Source of the DNA: Pegea sp. RAD2-039
Lineage: Eukaryota; Chordata; Thaliacea; Salpida; Salpidae
Assembly: GCA_034620365.1 (NCBI GenBank)
Contig: JAQGEQ010000201.1
Coordinates: forward strand, 62,001-126,000
DNA length: 64,000 nt
Direction of reading: 5' to 3'
In this document: piece after piece, positions 22,961 through 33,082 of the stretch
How the letters are laid out: the number at the start of each line of letters is the position of its first letter
How positions within the stretch are numbered: position 1 is the first letter of the stretch
Made by a program: the position numbers and the translations under genes
The notes under the pieces: generated by a model
What the model was told of the DNA's origin: nothing
Database searches by the model: none
The model's input: the letters and a program-made list of their open reading frames with translations, nothing else

Positions 22961-23740
22961 TAAAAATATAAAAGGATATAATAAAAATTTCGTTGGAACA
23001 GCTGACTATACTACACTCTTAATTGTCTCAACTTACAGCAGATCGCACAGCTTGGAGAAAGACCTTTTACGCCGCTTATTATCTTTCTTGAGCCGACAGT
23101 CTAGATAAAATAAGAAAGAGTAAAAAAGATGAGTTTTAAGTAACCCAGTAATCAATAAAAAAGCTACATTATAGGAAGCTTATTTCATAGAAAATTTTCG
23201 AGAAAGATGATTAAATGCATTAAATAAGTAAATACAAGTTATATAAATGAGATTCAGACCACTCAGAAACAGGTTCCAGGCTGACATGAAAGCTAACTTC
23301 AAGTGTAAAAAGTCAGTTTCTACTTTGAAAGATATTATACAAATATCCACCTTGATTCAGTTTATAATCACTCTAACAACTTTGTAATATTTGACTCGTT
23401 CAATTTCAGCCTATTTATTAGTTCTTGATTACTTAAAGAGGAATGACACTTCAGATTCGTATATTACAAAATAATTTTGCTTTTTGCGTTTTCTCAAGAA
23501 ACAGATAACGTGTAGTTATTTTTACATAGCAAATCTCCATGTAGTCAATGAGTTTGTTTCAAGTAAATTCAGAGTACATTTAGGGAACTGAGAGCATGCT
23601 TAGATCATTAGCATCTTTTGATAAATACTTTTTTATGCATCGATAAGTTTCTTCAGAATTGAAATATTATCAGAATCATAAAAGTATTTTTTGATCAAGT
23701 TATTGGATTAAAAACTAAAAAAGATTTGTTGAAAGTTGTT
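22961..23740. other. No gene seen
   Basis: Decayed flank of the LINE and spacer. The open frame at 22,782-23,108 begins within LINE-derived text and has no recognised product. Confidence 0.4.
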
Positions 23741-23748
23741 TTCAACTA

Positions 23749-23754
23749 TTTATT
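23749..23754 (-). terminator. Poly(A) signal of DCTN3
   Basis: AATAAA on the minus strand about 60 nt past the DCTN3 stop codon. Confidence 0.65.
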
Positions 23755-23812
23755 TGCAAACAACATTTTCGATACAAGAAACATTTAAACACAGCATGTA
23801 ACAAAAACATTT

Positions 23813-24701
23813 TTACATTTCTTCATTTTTCAATTTTTCAGCCTCTAATTTACTAATTTGTAAATTCCAATTTGCAAATGAAGAATCTAAAACTGTAATC
23901 TGTAAATTCAAAAGATCAAAATGAAGACTTCAAGATGAAATTGGAACTTACAAGATTATTGTAAGTTTGCAACAATTGTTCAAGATTTGCAGATACTTCA
24001 AAAGTTGTCTCCTGAAATAAAAGTATTTCGCGCTTCAACTATTTCTGAAGTCATTCAAACGTTGCAAAATTACCAATTGCTTCAACTGAACTATCTTCAA
24101 GTCGTTCAAATTCTTCTCATAATTTTGCAAATCTGACAATTGATCATTTTTATTGAGGCATAAGCTAGAAAGTTGAGAAACATTATCCAGCTTATGAGAA
24201 ATTTCCATCAAATCTTCACTTCTACTCAACAGATATTCAACTTTAAACTGATCATCATCCAAAATGGCTTCTTCAAAACCTGGCTTCATCATTTTACTAA
24301 TTTGAAGAACTACAAAATTAAAATTTGTGATAATTGATTAGACAATTTTAAATTTACCTTTATTGAAACTTTGTTTAAATCTTTCTCTTTTTGAAGAAAA
24401 ATTTTCGAAATTATTATCAATAATTTTCAAAGAGGTCAACAGCTGAAAAATATACAAAATTGTAATTATTTCAGTTTGAAAAAAGTCATAAACGATATTA
24501 TTTTTCATATCAAAGCCATTAATAATTTGTAAATTTTTGAAAGATATTTTTTGAATAAATATTTATTTACATCATATATTTGTAAATTAACAAAAAAAAG
24601 AGAAAATACAGAAAACTTACTTTAGTTGAATCTTCATTTTTTTCTGATATTTTTGCTTCTAAATCAGATATCCTTTTTTGAAAACTTAAAATATTTTCCA
24701 T
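23813..24701 (-). CDS. DCTN3: Dynactin subunit 3 (p24), 5 exons, about 183 aa
   Basis: Shoulder/sidearm subunit of dynactin, the cofactor of cytoplasmic dynein. Exons on minus: 24701-24621, 24442-24358, 24309 to about 24074, about 24012-23952, 23899-23813. Seen: N-terminal coiled coil (ILSFQKRISDLEAKIS), the family hallmark SSKRERFKQSFNK, a central helical part, and a C-terminus NNLITVLDSSFANWNLQISK-LEAE comparable to the W-containing end of p24. Length agrees with vertebrate p24 (186 aa). The exon 3/4 junction is not settled: the best local frame of exon 4 (SANLEQLLQTYNN) needs another phase than the donor at 24073, so an alternative donor/acceptor pair or a 1-nt error is possible. The start lies 7 nt after an acceptor AG. 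Confidence 0.85.
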
Positions 24702-24708
24702 TTTAAAT

Positions 24709-24710
24709 CT
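24709..24710 (-). promoter_or_regulatory. Splice acceptor just upstream of DCTN3 start
   Basis: The minus strand reads TTAAATTTCAG, ending 7 nt before the ATG, within the 269-nt gap after P4HA. Candidate trans-splice site of a downstream operon gene. Confidence 0.55.
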
Positions 24711-24970
24711 GAAATTTAACAAAAACTTTTTAATGATTTCTTCCTAGCTTCAATGAAAAAAAATGCTGAAAATTATCGAAAATTGCCCAGAAAAAAGTTC
24801 TACAAATATTTGGCATATCGCGGATTAATACAGAAACATGAAAATAAAAGTTTTTTTCAAAATTTTAACTACCATAAAACTACAGTGAAATAAAACTGCT
24901 GAAAGTTCTTAAAAACTACAAAATTTTAGACGGATAAAAATTATAAGTTCTTAAAAACATGAAAACAGAA

Positions 24971-26542
24971 TTAAAAAATCCGATTATCATGAAATTCATC
25001 TCCGAAACATTTTCGTCCAAACTCCTGTCCTCTTTCATGAATCCATTTATTTCCGACCCATTTGACCCCAACTAGAACAGGACAAGCTGCATGTCTGGTC
25101 CTTTCATCGCCCCGACCACTTGGGTACAAGTTGTACCAAAAAACTGCAGAACCTTTTACAGGTCTGGCCGCGATCTCTGGTTCTAGAAACACGGTACTTC
25201 CTCCAAATTGAATATCCGTCAAATAGATGAGAAAAGTCGCGATTCGATTACCGATGACGTCATCAAACTGACCAGCGTCGCTTTCACGAGCGTAATCAAA
25301 ATGAGGTTCATATTGACCTCCAATTCCGTAATTAGCGATCTGAAGATCTTCAGCACTATCCATCGAAAGTCCTGTGACGTCAGTGATGCGTTGGCAAACG
25401 CGTCTGATGACGTCATCTTCATCGTCTTTCAACCATGCGCTTTTACTGACGCGGTACTCGGCACTTTCAAGCACACCAGTTTGTGGATTCTGTACAGTGG
25501 CCCGATACAAACGCGGTTTTGCGATTCGTTTGATGACGTCAATCTCTTGATTGCTGATGATATCGTGGAAGCGCACGATATGGGGTGACGGATACATCTC
25601 TTCCAGTTTGACAGGGCTAAGTAGCAAACGTGGTTGGTTGTTGTTTGTCCAATAATAACATTTCAATTGTTTCTCGATTCGCGATGGAAGTGGTGACGTC
25701 ACACGGCATAGACGTTCGTATTGTGTGATTTCTGGACGTCGTGATTGAGCGGTGACGTCATCATCTCCTTTTTTATTTGCTTTTAAATGCTGTCTAAAGT
25801 ATTGATAGTTGTTTTGGATCCGGGTATTTCCCGGTTCAATCTGCAACATTTGGGATGTGTACTTCAGGGCTTGATGGAATCCGCCTAATTTTGAGGTACA
25901 AATGGCGAGGTGATCAAGAACGTCAAATCGCGTAAAGTAGGAAAACTGATCCTCATCCATTGAGAGCACTTGTGACATCCACATCTTACAATGGAAGAAA
26001 TCATAGTTCAAATAAGACTCTCTACCGATGTAGTAGCAATCCTCTGCTGTTAAAGATTGATTTGATCTGATTCCTTTGATGTTTCCATCTGCTAATTTCC
26101 CAACATCTAACTTGTAAGTATCCTGGAGTCTTAGGATTGCTTTTGCAGAACCTTGAAGATCACTTTCAGTTGGGAAGTTGATCTGCTTCGATCTAAAATC
26201 CTCAATAAATTGTTGGTTGTTTTCTGAAGTTAAAAAATCTTCAAGATGCTTCCATTCAAATCCAAGTCTTTTGATTAAACGAAATTGATTGATTGGATGG
26301 CTTAGATAATTGGTGACGTCATCAGAAGAAGATTTTGAGATTGATTCCAGAGTTTTAAGATTTTGTTGAAGTTTATTCAGACGATTATATTCAGATTTGA
26401 GATAATTATCAAGAGATGAAATTAGATCAATTTCACTGTTCAGAAGCTCCTCCATGTGTCCCAATGACGAAAACCATTCTTCTGATTTTGTAAAGATTAA
26501 AAGAAAAGAAATAATGATAAGAAAAGTTGAAGAAAACTTCAT
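24971..26542 (-). CDS. P4HA: Prolyl 4-hydroxylase alpha subunit, intronless, 523 aa
   Basis: Catalytic subunit of collagen prolyl 4-hydroxylase (ER lumen; hydroxylates X-Pro-Gly using Fe(II), 2-oxoglutarate, O2 and ascorbate; partner PDI). Order: signal peptide (1-20); P4Ha N-terminal dimerisation region (about 22-150); peptide-substrate TPR region (about 160-255, with DCYYIGRESYLNYDFFHCKMW); catalytic 2OG-Fe(II) dioxygenase domain (about 330-515). Iron ligands are H414 and D416 (PHFDYAR) and H484 (TRHAACPVLVG). The 2-oxoglutarate lysine is K494 in VGNKWIHERGQEF. Length and spacing match vertebrate P4HA1. No intron, unlike most animal homologues. It may be an old retrocopy, but is intact. TGACGTCA occurs at least six times in the reading frame, encoding Asp-Asp-Val-type text. 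Confidence 0.96.
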   Translation of the reverse strand: MKFSSTFLIIISFLLIFTKSEEWFSSLGHMEELLNSEIDLISSLDNYLKSEYNRLNKLQQNLKTLESISKSSSDDVTNYLSHPINQFRLIKRLGFEWKHLEDFLTSENNQQFIEDFRSKQINFPTESDLQGSAKAILRLQDTYKLDVGKLADGNIKGIRSNQSLTAEDCYYIGRESYLNYDFFHCKMWMSQVLSMDEDQFSYFTRFDVLDHLAICTSKLGGFHQALKYTSQMLQIEPGNTRIQNNYQYFRQHLKANKKGDDDVTAQSRRPEITQYERLCRVTSPLPSRIEKQLKCYYWTNNNQPRLLLSPVKLEEMYPSPHIVRFHDIISNQEIDVIKRIAKPRLYRATVQNPQTGVLESAEYRVSKSAWLKDDEDDVIRRVCQRITDVTGLSMDSAEDLQIANYGIGGQYEPHFDYARESDAGQFDDVIGNRIATFLIYLTDIQFGGSTVFLEPEIAARPVKGSAVFWYNLYPSGRGDERTRHAACPVLVGVKWVGNKWIHERGQEFGRKCFGDEFHDNRIF

Positions 26543-26562
26543 TTTTACATTCCCACAAAAAA

Positions 26563-26564
26563 CT
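26563..26564 (-). promoter_or_regulatory. Splice acceptor upstream of P4HA start
   Basis: The minus strand reads TTTCTTTTTTTAG, ending 20 nt before the ATG of an otherwise intronless gene. Candidate trans-splice acceptor. Confidence 0.5.
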
Positions 26565-27774
26565 AAAAAAAGAAATTAAAATATTTTAGAAAATGATAAG
26601 TATTAATAAACCAATTACTTTTTTGTAATTAAATTAGAAAATAATAATAATTGATTATTTAATTAACAATCAACAACTAGTAAAAACACAATATCGATTA
26701 TTATCTATAATTATTATGTTTCATTAATTAGATTGCTATTACTATTAATAAAATAATTAAAATAATGGCTACTTAACAAGCTCAAAATAAAATTTTACAT
26801 TTTAAGGTTTAAATAAAAGTAAGCTTTCAACTGACAATCTCTTATTACTAATTACTACTAAAATACAGTTAAGTAGTAAATGCACACTTATTAGTTAAAA
26901 AATTGAAATAAATTAAAATGAATAAATATAATCTTTAAAAGCTTTAAGTAAACCCCAAATAGAATTAAATTATTTTTAGACGGATACTAAAATAATTGTT
27001 TAAAGATTTATAATTTATCTTACATAAGATACAATTTAATTATAGAGAAATTAAACCCGCAAAAATTGAACTTGAATAAGATTTTAAATTTTTCAAAATA
27101 AAAAAACAAAACAATTTACTTAAAATTTTTAAGTTTAAATATTTCAAAGTTTGAAAAATTAATTTTTAAAATATTATGATAGAAATTGACAAAATAAATA
27201 AATAAAAATATCTTTAAGAATAAAAATCTATTAAAAAAACATATTATCAAAAATAAAAATTTTATATCAAAATTATTCATTTTATAAATAAAATAAGTAA
27301 AGAAAAAGACTTCAAATTCTATTTAGGTGATCATCAAAAGCTAAGATTAAAATTGTAAAAAAATAATCAAAAGAAAAGTTTAAAAACAACTTTTAGAGAC
27401 TGGTTAGCTTTAAAACTTTCTAACAAAATAAAAATCTAGTTCTCTGCAAACTAAATTCATCGAAGCAAAACTAAAAATGTCTTATAAGGAACTTAAAAAT
27501 TCACCCAAGCAAATAAAACATACTTAAAAGCAGACACAGACATTTTGGTCTTTGACGCATCTGACTTAAAAAGTAAGCAACTATTTATTTATTTTACCCT
27601 AAGCTATTTTTTTATAACTTTGCTTTGTTTAATTTTTTTAACTTTATGTTGACATAATTTTTTTTCGAAATTATTATTAGTAACAAAGAAAATTGTTTTA
27701 AATCTACATAAATAAAAACTTGCAAAATTGTAAATTGGTGAAATATAATGAACAAGCCATTTCATTTCAACTAA
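26565..27774. other. AT-rich spacer, no gene seen
   Basis: Strongly AT-rich with many A/T runs. Nothing recognisable. Confidence 0.5.
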
Positions 27775-27985
27775 CATTGTTCTGTCAGAGTCACTCATGT
27801 TGTTTAAGCAGAAGTTGAACCGTTATAATATTGCCAACAGCGTCATTTTTGAACTGTGGCTTGCTTTCATTTTTTATATAATTAACATTCTATGTAAATG
27901 TTCACTGTTATACGGTTTGAGGACTACTAAAATGCCATGTGTTGCATCTTTTGCTTTCTATATTTCTAACTTTAATAACAACCAC
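27775..27985 (+). mobile_element. Family A LINE, short 3' fragment
   Basis: Begins in the codons for the C-terminal FKQKLNRYNIAN text and continues through the 3' UTR to TTGCTTTCTATATTTCTAAC. It lacks the terminal block seen in other copies. Confidence 0.75.
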
Positions 27986-28777
27986 TGGACTAGCAGCTTT
28001 TCCATAATATAATTTTAAAAATTCTTCCTATCTTCATCACTATATCAAAATCTACCTTTTTTTAAATTTTGTAACAAATATGTTTTACGTAATTTCATTA
28101 ACAACAATTCATAACACTTCCAGCTTCTTCATTTTTTCCATTATTTGATCAAATTATATTTTTGAGTCACAAATGAATATTTTATAAATGCTTCTTCATT
28201 TTTTGTATTCTTTCTAGAATAATTATTCTCAATTGTTTTACTGAAGTCATTTTCATTGTCTTTCCACTTGTTTTTTATTTATTTATTTTAATTATTACAG
28301 TGGATTGAAAAGAGTGTGTTTTTTTTTCTTTATAAGAGCTGTAGAATTTATCACTCGCAGCCACGTGTTAAATAAAATTAACAAATAACTTTTATTACTG
28401 AGACTACTATTTTTTAATTGACGTTTAATTGTTTTTAAAGAGTTTCTGAATAGAAGATTTTGCAAAATTAGATATTAAAAAGTTATCAAATAATTTCAAA
28501 AATAATTCCAAAAACTGTAAAAAAATTACTGACTTTTACCCAAAGTTTCAAAACAAAGATACTCCAAGTATTTTCTAGATTGTTAATAGAAGTAAATTAA
28601 ATTCTAAATAAGTTGTTATACATAAAAATAATGATAAAGGTTATAACGTGTAAATAAACTTGAAAAAAATTACCTACAGAAAAATACAAAAATATCAAAA
28701 ATTTAAAGTTTATCTGTAAAGAAACATTTTATAGAATAAGATTTGGTATATTTAAATTTACGGTAGATTGAAGATAA
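27986..28777. other. No gene seen
   Basis: AT-rich sequence between two LINE fragments. Confidence 0.45.
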
Positions 28778-29985
28778 CTTATCAGGTAGAGCCCAACAAA
28801 TCGTGTAGAAAGATCTTTATCTACTCCTAGTCAAATCACTAGTGGTATTCCTCAAGGTTCTGTTCTGGGTCCCCGTCTCTTTTTAATTTTAATCTAAGAC
28901 CTCATCAGAAGACTAGTAGCAGTAGATGATGTCAGTGTGTTTGTGTATGAAGATGATATCAAGCTATCATCTTGTAATCTTTCAAAACTTCAAACTGCAC
29001 TACATACTGTAGAAAACTAGTCTACGAATTGGCAGCTCAGAATCCAGCCCACAAAGTCTGAACTGATAACTTTCTCCCGTAAACCAGCTGCAAATTGATT
29101 AAACCAATATTCCATCAATAGATTTATTATTTCATAAATATCTTTGATCCTGAGCTCGGAATTACCCTATCATCTGACTTTAAATGGCACAATTATGTTT
29201 CTAAAATCTTTGCAAAACCAATAAACTCAATGTAAAAACCTTAATGTAAAAACTTTTAATTCTAAGGATCCATACTTCTTTATCAATTTTTTCAAATTGT
29301 ACGTACGTCCAATTCTTGAATACAATATCAGTTCATAGATGCCACATTAAGTGAGTGATATATAAAAAATCAAATCTGTTCTGGCAACATTTACGAGATT
29401 GGTATACAGGAAACTTAATATTAAATACGATAGTTATAAACATCGTCTTAGCTTCTTAAATTTAGATACTTTGGAAATTCGATGGACTAAGTACGACTTA
29501 ATTCTTATTTCTAAAATTATCCACAATTTAATTGACCTTAAATTTGATGCTTTCTTTTCCATTAGTCCTTCCTCAAGTTATATCAACTCAGGCGACACAC
29601 ATTACATCTTAATAAGCCCATATCACCTGGTACATTAATCAGAGCAGATTTTTTCTCATACCGCACAATTAGTACTTGGAACTAGCTGCCATCAGACATT
29701 GTCATGTCAGAATCACTCGTGTTGTTCGAACAGAAGTTGAATCGTTATAATATTGCCAACATCGTTATTCCTAAACTGTGATTTTTTCACTTTTTTATAT
29801 TATTAGCATTCTATGTAATTGTCCACTGTTATTTGCTTTTGGAACTACTGAAATGTCATGTATTACATCTTTTGCTTTCTATATTTCTAACTTAATATAT
29901 ATTATTTGTGAAAATGTGTGAAGCAGGATTTGCTCTTTTTAGGTACCCTCCTTTGCGCTCATTGTAATAAATAGAAAAATAACTA
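28778..29985 (+). mobile_element. Family A LINE, 5'-truncated copy with broken RT
   Basis: Starts inside the RT domain: TSGIPQGSVLGPRLF near 28.85 kb, then an Y-D-D box region near 28.95 kb (here the box has drifted to FVYEDDIKL), thumb and C-terminal region with several stops and shifts, then the 3' UTR to GCTCATTGTAATAAATAG near 29.98 kb. About 80% similar by eye to the 43-kb copy. Inactive. Confidence 0.85.
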
Positions 29986-29994
29986 TTAGAGTTA

Positions 29995-30050
29995 TTTAGG
30001 CTAATCAAGCACCTTAACTTGTAAAAACCTCTTGCCTAACAAACCAAACC
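29995..30050 (-). repeat. Dispersed short repeat (AAGGTGCT family), copy 1
   Basis: On the minus strand reads GAGGTTTTTACAAG then TTAAGGTGCTTGATTAG. Related text occurs at 42,408-42,510 and 50,700-50,830 and partly near 50,930. Confidence 0.55.
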
Positions 30051-30830
30051 GATATGTCTTCTTTTACAAATATTTTGTAATTGAAAGTTTTTAAGACTCT
30101 CTTGCAATTATTAGTAAGTAAGAAAGCTTTTGCTTAAAGAAAATAATTACTAAAAAATGTATTTTAGAAAAATAACTCAAAAAATAATTAAGATCGAAAA
30201 AATGACAGAAAAAACTAAGTTTGTTTAAATAATACAAATTTATAGAATAATTTTTTTCGAAAAGTTTGAAACAAATCTGAGTTAATAAAATCAATAATTA
30301 AACAAATCATTCTAAAAACTTCAACTTTAGAAAAATGATTTTTAAAACTATTATATTAAGATTTAGTTGATTTTTATGAGGTATCTACAACCTTTATATA
30401 AACTTTAGAACTGATTATAAGAAAATTGTAAGAAAAATATGGCAAACAACTAAGTTTTTATTATTTGATTTAGAAAAATATTATCAAAAAAACTTTATTC
30501 AAAGTTCAAATGATAAAAAACAGTTTTGTTTCTTTAAATTGAGATTTTACTGAAAATTTTCTGACAAAAAAATATTACAACGAATTTGCACTTTGACTTT
30601 ATTTTCAGTCAATTAATTTCTATTATTTTTTAAATCTGAGATAAATAGAAAACTATCAAATCAAGAGCAAATAAATTTTACAAAATAATCGTCTTTGTAA
30701 TGACTGTGCAAAAAGTTATCCATTTTGATGACGTAATCACCTGATAGCAAAGTTAGCTTTAAAAGTATGACAAACAAAACTATAGTCTCGTCTCACACGT
30801 ACGGCACACACACAAACCACGTGATGAACT
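30051..30830. other. Upstream region of ferritin
   Basis: AT-rich, no gene. Near the 3' end are a TGACGTAA site (about 30,728), an E-box CACGTG (30,818-30,823) and then the TATA box. Confidence 0.45.
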
Positions 30831-30834
30831 TGTG

Positions 30835-30841
30835 TATAAAA
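30835..30841 (+). promoter_or_regulatory. TATA box of ferritin
   Basis: TATAAAA. A start site about 25-30 nt downstream would fall at the 5' foot of the IRE stem, so the IRE would be very close to the cap, as needed for translational repression. Confidence 0.65.
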
Positions 30842-30866
30842 ACGAACTCCGCAAATGTTGTTTATC

Positions 30867-30897
30867 AGTTTTGCATCGTCAGTGAATGATCGAAACT
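30867..30897 (+). promoter_or_regulatory. Iron-responsive element (IRE) in ferritin 5' UTR
   Basis: Canonical hairpin: loop CAGTGA (30880-30885), 5-bp upper stem (30875-30879 with 30886-30890, one G-U pair), a single bulged C at 30874, and a 7-bp lower stem (30867-30873 with 30891-30897, one U-G pair). It is the binding site of iron regulatory protein (IRP1), which blocks ferritin translation when iron is low. Confidence 0.93.
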
Positions 30898-30916
30898 TCT
30901 TATTTTTTAACTTTTC

Positions 30917-30918
30917 AG
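30917..30918 (+). promoter_or_regulatory. Splice acceptor between IRE and ferritin ATG
   Basis: TATTTTTTAACTTTTCAG ends 22 nt before the ATG. If used by a spliced leader or with the GTCAGT inside the IRE loop (30878) as a cis donor (41-nt intron), the IRE would be removed or split. Use is not proven. Confidence 0.45.
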
Positions 30919-30940
30919 AATAAAATCTAAATTTCCGAAG

Positions 30941-31775
30941 ATGGGTTCAGAAAATCCACAAGCAGTTGACGTAAAAAATTATTACTTTTTAATCTGAACG
31001 TTTTATAAATAAATTATTTAATTTAAATATTATTTTTTCATAATTCTTTTGATTTAATTTTATCTCTTCACTCATTATCTTTGTTTTTAGAAAAATTCTA
31101 CTCAAAAATGGTCAAAAGCATGCGAAGATCAGATGAATTTACAAATTCAAGCTGAGTTATTTGCCAGTTACAAATATCTTTCATTTGTAAGCAAAAACAA
31201 AAAACTAAAAATCAGATTTTGATTCTTTTTTATTTAGGCGCAATACTTCGAACGCCAAGACGTCGCCTTGCTAAAAATCGCAAAATTTTTTTATGATTCA
31301 GCAAAAGAAGAGAATGAACATGCTCAAAAGTTCATCAAATACCAAAATAAACGTGGAGGAAGCGTCCGATTCTTCCCTCTTGATGTAACTTCATGACGAA
31401 TCACTTTTACTTTAAGTTTTCAACTATTTTGTTTTAGATCGGGGATTTACCGGAAAACTTTGGTCTCTTACCCGCGTTTGAAGAAGCTTTAGAGCTTGAA
31501 AAAGATGTTTACCAAAAGTTACTGAAAATGCATGATACGGGTCCTAACGATCCAGAGGTTTGTGACGTCATCGATTTTGCTTGTTTAATCGCGTTTTCGG
31601 GTTTTAGATGCAAGACCTTATCGCTTCTGATTTTCTTCATGAGCAAGTTGAATCAATAAATCAGCTGACTTCATATATCACTGATATTAAAAGAGTCTGT
31701 CCGTTTCAACCTGACGGCTCTCGGTCGGAAGGTCTTGGTGCTTATTTGTTTGATAAAAATTTTGGTGATAAATAG
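30941..31775 (+). CDS. Ferritin, heavy-chain type, 5 exons, 186 aa
   Basis: Iron-storage protein that forms a 24-mer cage and oxidises Fe(II). Exons 30941-30970, 31091-31186, 31238-31384, 31438-31557 and 31608-31775, all GT-AG and all phase 0. Ferroxidase-site residues of the H type are present: the Glu and Tyr in [12 protein letters not shown], Glu and His in EENEHAQK, Glu in [11 protein letters not shown], and Gln in HEQVESI. No signal peptide is visible, so a cytosolic form is expected. It has a TATA box and an IRE upstream and AATAAA at 31818. A pyrimidine-rich acceptor (AG 30917-30918) lies between the IRE and the ATG. Confidence 0.97.
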
Positions 31776-31817
31776 ATGAAAGTGAAAGTGTGAATAACGA
31801 ACATCTAAATTCGATTG

Positions 31818-31823
31818 AATAAA
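31818..31823 (+). terminator. Poly(A) signal of ferritin
   Basis: AATAAA 43 nt past the stop codon. Confidence 0.75.
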
Positions 31824-33080
31824 GTTTGATTGAACTTAAAAAATATATTTTTTTATTTTGCTTTTCAGTTTAGATAAAGGCATTTTTAATGAAAAGATTA
31901 ATCTTTAACGTTTTGAAATTTACAAAAAAAAGTGAAATTATTTAAAAATAAAGTAAATAAATTTGTTGTTTACATCAAGAAGGGGTTAGGGTTTGTAATT
32001 GATAACGTCATCTTTTGATGTTTAAAACAAACAATAACAAGTTGAAAAAAAGATGACAGAAAATAAAATAAAAATGAGGAACTTATAAATCTTTGAATAA
32101 AATAATTGAAATTTGTGTGGCAAAAACTTAATGACCAAGTTTGAGTTTGATGACGTCTTCATTATTCAGCAGAAGTCAGTGAAGCAGAACAAGTTGCAAA
32201 ATTGTTTGAAATAGTTGAAAAAGGTTGGAAATTATTAAGTTTAAAATCAGACCTTAGAAAAAGTGATTTTATTAAAAACCTTTTCAATTTAATTATTGTG
32301 GTTAAATTTCATTTAAGGCCTTTCAAAATATTGAGGTAAAATTGGAAGTAAAAAGATGGAAAAATAATTTTGTTTTGAAGCAGAAATGTTTCAACATCAG
32401 ATGACGTCACGAAGGTAAAAGGTTTTCTCCTTTGTATATTTTTGTTTCAAACAAAGATAACATTAAAAATCCACAAAGTTGACAAATTTATTTTTATAAC
32501 TAAAATGTAATTGATAAATTTAATGAAAATTAGTTTTTACTTTAAATCTAATTTATCTTTAAGTCAAATTATGGCAAGTTGGCGAAAAAGTCTGAAGCTT
32601 ATTTTTACTTCAAATTTATAAAATTTGTACAAAAATTTGAAAAATTTGAAGCTAAATTGTTTTGAAAATTTATTAGGTACTTTATAATTCCTAAATATTT
32701 TTTTTGTTCAAAAATAATTTACATCATAGGCAAGAAGTTCAGACAAGTAAAAAAAAAATAAATCATAAGTTAATTTACGAACAATTTAAAATAATGTACA
32801 ATATTAGTATTATTTGGAAATCTAAAAATATCAGATTTCGTCTGCTGTATTTTAGAAACAATTAAAGTTATTGTTGAATTTTATTAAAGCCAATTTCAAA
32901 AAAGCAACTAATTGTCGGTGACGCGGCACAAAACTTTGCTAAGTCAAACATCACTTACCAAAAAAGTTGTTTTTGTAAAAATATTTGTAGCTCTTAAGCA
33001 CTGCTAGCGGATAAAATATTTCTTCAATATATACAAAAACTGCTACAAATAAGGAATTTTCGTGAATTAGTCCGAGAATT
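31824..33080. other. No gene established
   Basis: AT-rich. After an acceptor-like TTCATTATTCAG (about 32,165) a short open stretch reads AEVSEAEQVAKLFEIVEKG on the plus strand and ends at a GT. It may be a lone exon or chance. Confidence 0.4.
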
Positions 33081-33082
33081 AG

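Noticed and set aside
25208-25588. 126-codon plus-strand frame opposite P4HA
   Set aside because: Lies within the P4HA catalytic domain on the other strand and has no family features.
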